Of a stretch of DNA of 64,000 nt, positions 63,671 to 64,000 are shown one piece after another. The notes under the pieces are model-generated. The model did not search any database. It was not told the DNA's origin and was given only the letters and a program-made list of their open reading frames with translations. This stretch comes from CAG-390 sp045543615 (GTDB lineage Bacteria; Bacillota; Clostridia; Oscillospirales; CAG-272). The stretch covers positions 68,079 through 132,078 of the forward strand of contig JAZPXL010000037.1 of assembly GCA_045543615.1 (NCBI GenBank), given 5' to 3'. Numbering within the stretch: the stretch's first letter is position 1; the number at the start of each line of letters is the position of its first letter. Made by a program: the position numbers and the translations under genes.

Positions 63671-63810
63671 AGGCCGTCAGTTTGCGCCTACCAAAGCGGA
63701 AATTCAAGCTAACTTTCCAGCTGTTTGCCCAAAAAAGGGGTAAAAATAGCCGAAATTTGACCGAAAAAGTGAAAAAAAACAAAAAAACGCGAAAAAGTGA
63801 GAAATAATCA

Positions 63811-63839
63811 TTGACGTGGATAAAGAAGTCGTGTATAAT
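63811..63839 (+). promoter_or_regulatory. Sigma-70 promoter of tRNA-Thr
   Basis: TTGACG (63811-63816), 17 bases, TATAAT (63834-63839), about 40 bases before the tRNA. A short CGCCCC...GGGGCG hairpin (63853-63866) lies between. Confidence 0.82.
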
Positions 63840-63880
63840 TCGCCCGCTTTTACGCCCCTCGGGGCGATGATAGAGTCCAT

Positions 63881-63952
<72 letters not shown>

Positions 63953-64000
63953 TCTGACTCATGCAAGAATAAGCAGCCCAAAATTAATTCCTATTATGGC

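Overview
The window reads as two unrelated bacterial genomes joined head to tail. Bases 1 to about 39,155 are AT-rich and carry strong AGGAGG-type ribosome binding sites. They hold genes diagnostic of a spore-forming Clostridia-type Firmicute: spoIIID, PolC-type DNA polymerase III, a YlmC/YmxH PRC-barrel protein, a PdaA-like deacetylase, DUF1540, and ClpE-, ClpX- and ClpP-like proteins. Bases from about 39,300 to 64,000 are GC-rich, use CGC/CTG-type codons and lack Shine-Dalgarno sequences. They encode a diderm cell: outer-membrane barrel protein, ExbB/ExbD, lipoproteins, large periplasmic TPR protein, AsmA-like protein. The style best fits Verrucomicrobiota, Akkermansia-like; this is a judgement from protein style, not a database result. 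The switch falls just after the tmRNA terminator. No integrase or attachment repeat is visible and the right side is ordinary housekeeping DNA, so an assembly or binning chimera is the simplest explanation.

Left part. 1-6.2 kb: CvpA-like membrane protein, ClpE-like unfoldase, a P-type ATPase homologue that has lost every catalytic motif, and a PRC-barrel protein. 6.2-18.9 kb: a classic translation, lipid and isoprenoid run, rpsB-tsf, then pyrH-frr-uppS-cdsA-dxr-rseP-ispG-polC, with clear promoters and terminators. 19-25.5 kb: two overlapping polysaccharide deacetylases, membrane proteins, a SpoU-type methyltransferase, spoIIID and a 714-residue CvpA-like membrane protein. 25.6-30.7 kb: a polycysteine protein, then clpX, clpP and tig (protein quality control) and a metallophosphoesterase. 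30.7-36.3 kb: DUF1540, then a leftward gene string of a phosphoglycerate-mutase-like protein (candidate homoserine kinase), lepB, rbgA, rnhB, yraN and thrC. 36.5-39.15 kb: two unknowns, then smpB and ssrA, the trans-translation pair.

Right part. 39.3-43.8 kb: RNase D, aconitase, flavin reductase-like protein. 44-47.4 kb: a long acyl-activating enzyme fused to a dead acyltransferase-like domain, and an outer-membrane barrel protein with an elaborate upstream region. 47.4-48 kb: a 611-base gap with a strong leftward promoter reading into three stable hairpins, a candidate unannotated structured RNA. 48-52.4 kb: U32 peptidase-family protein, IF-1-like OB-fold protein, AsmA-like protein. 52.5-59.6 kb: a small lipoprotein, then exbB-exbD-exbD-TPR-unknown, which looks like a dedicated proton-driven envelope machine. 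59.7-64 kb: GNAT acetyltransferase, acidic lipoprotein, truA, unknown membrane-anchored protein, Sel1-repeat protein, tRNA-Thr(GGT).

The most promising oddities are the fully eroded P-type ATPase, the candidate structured RNA at 47.85-47.95 kb, the ExbB/ExbD2/TPR locus, the acyltransferase-like domain that lost its HX4D dyad, and the composition break itself.
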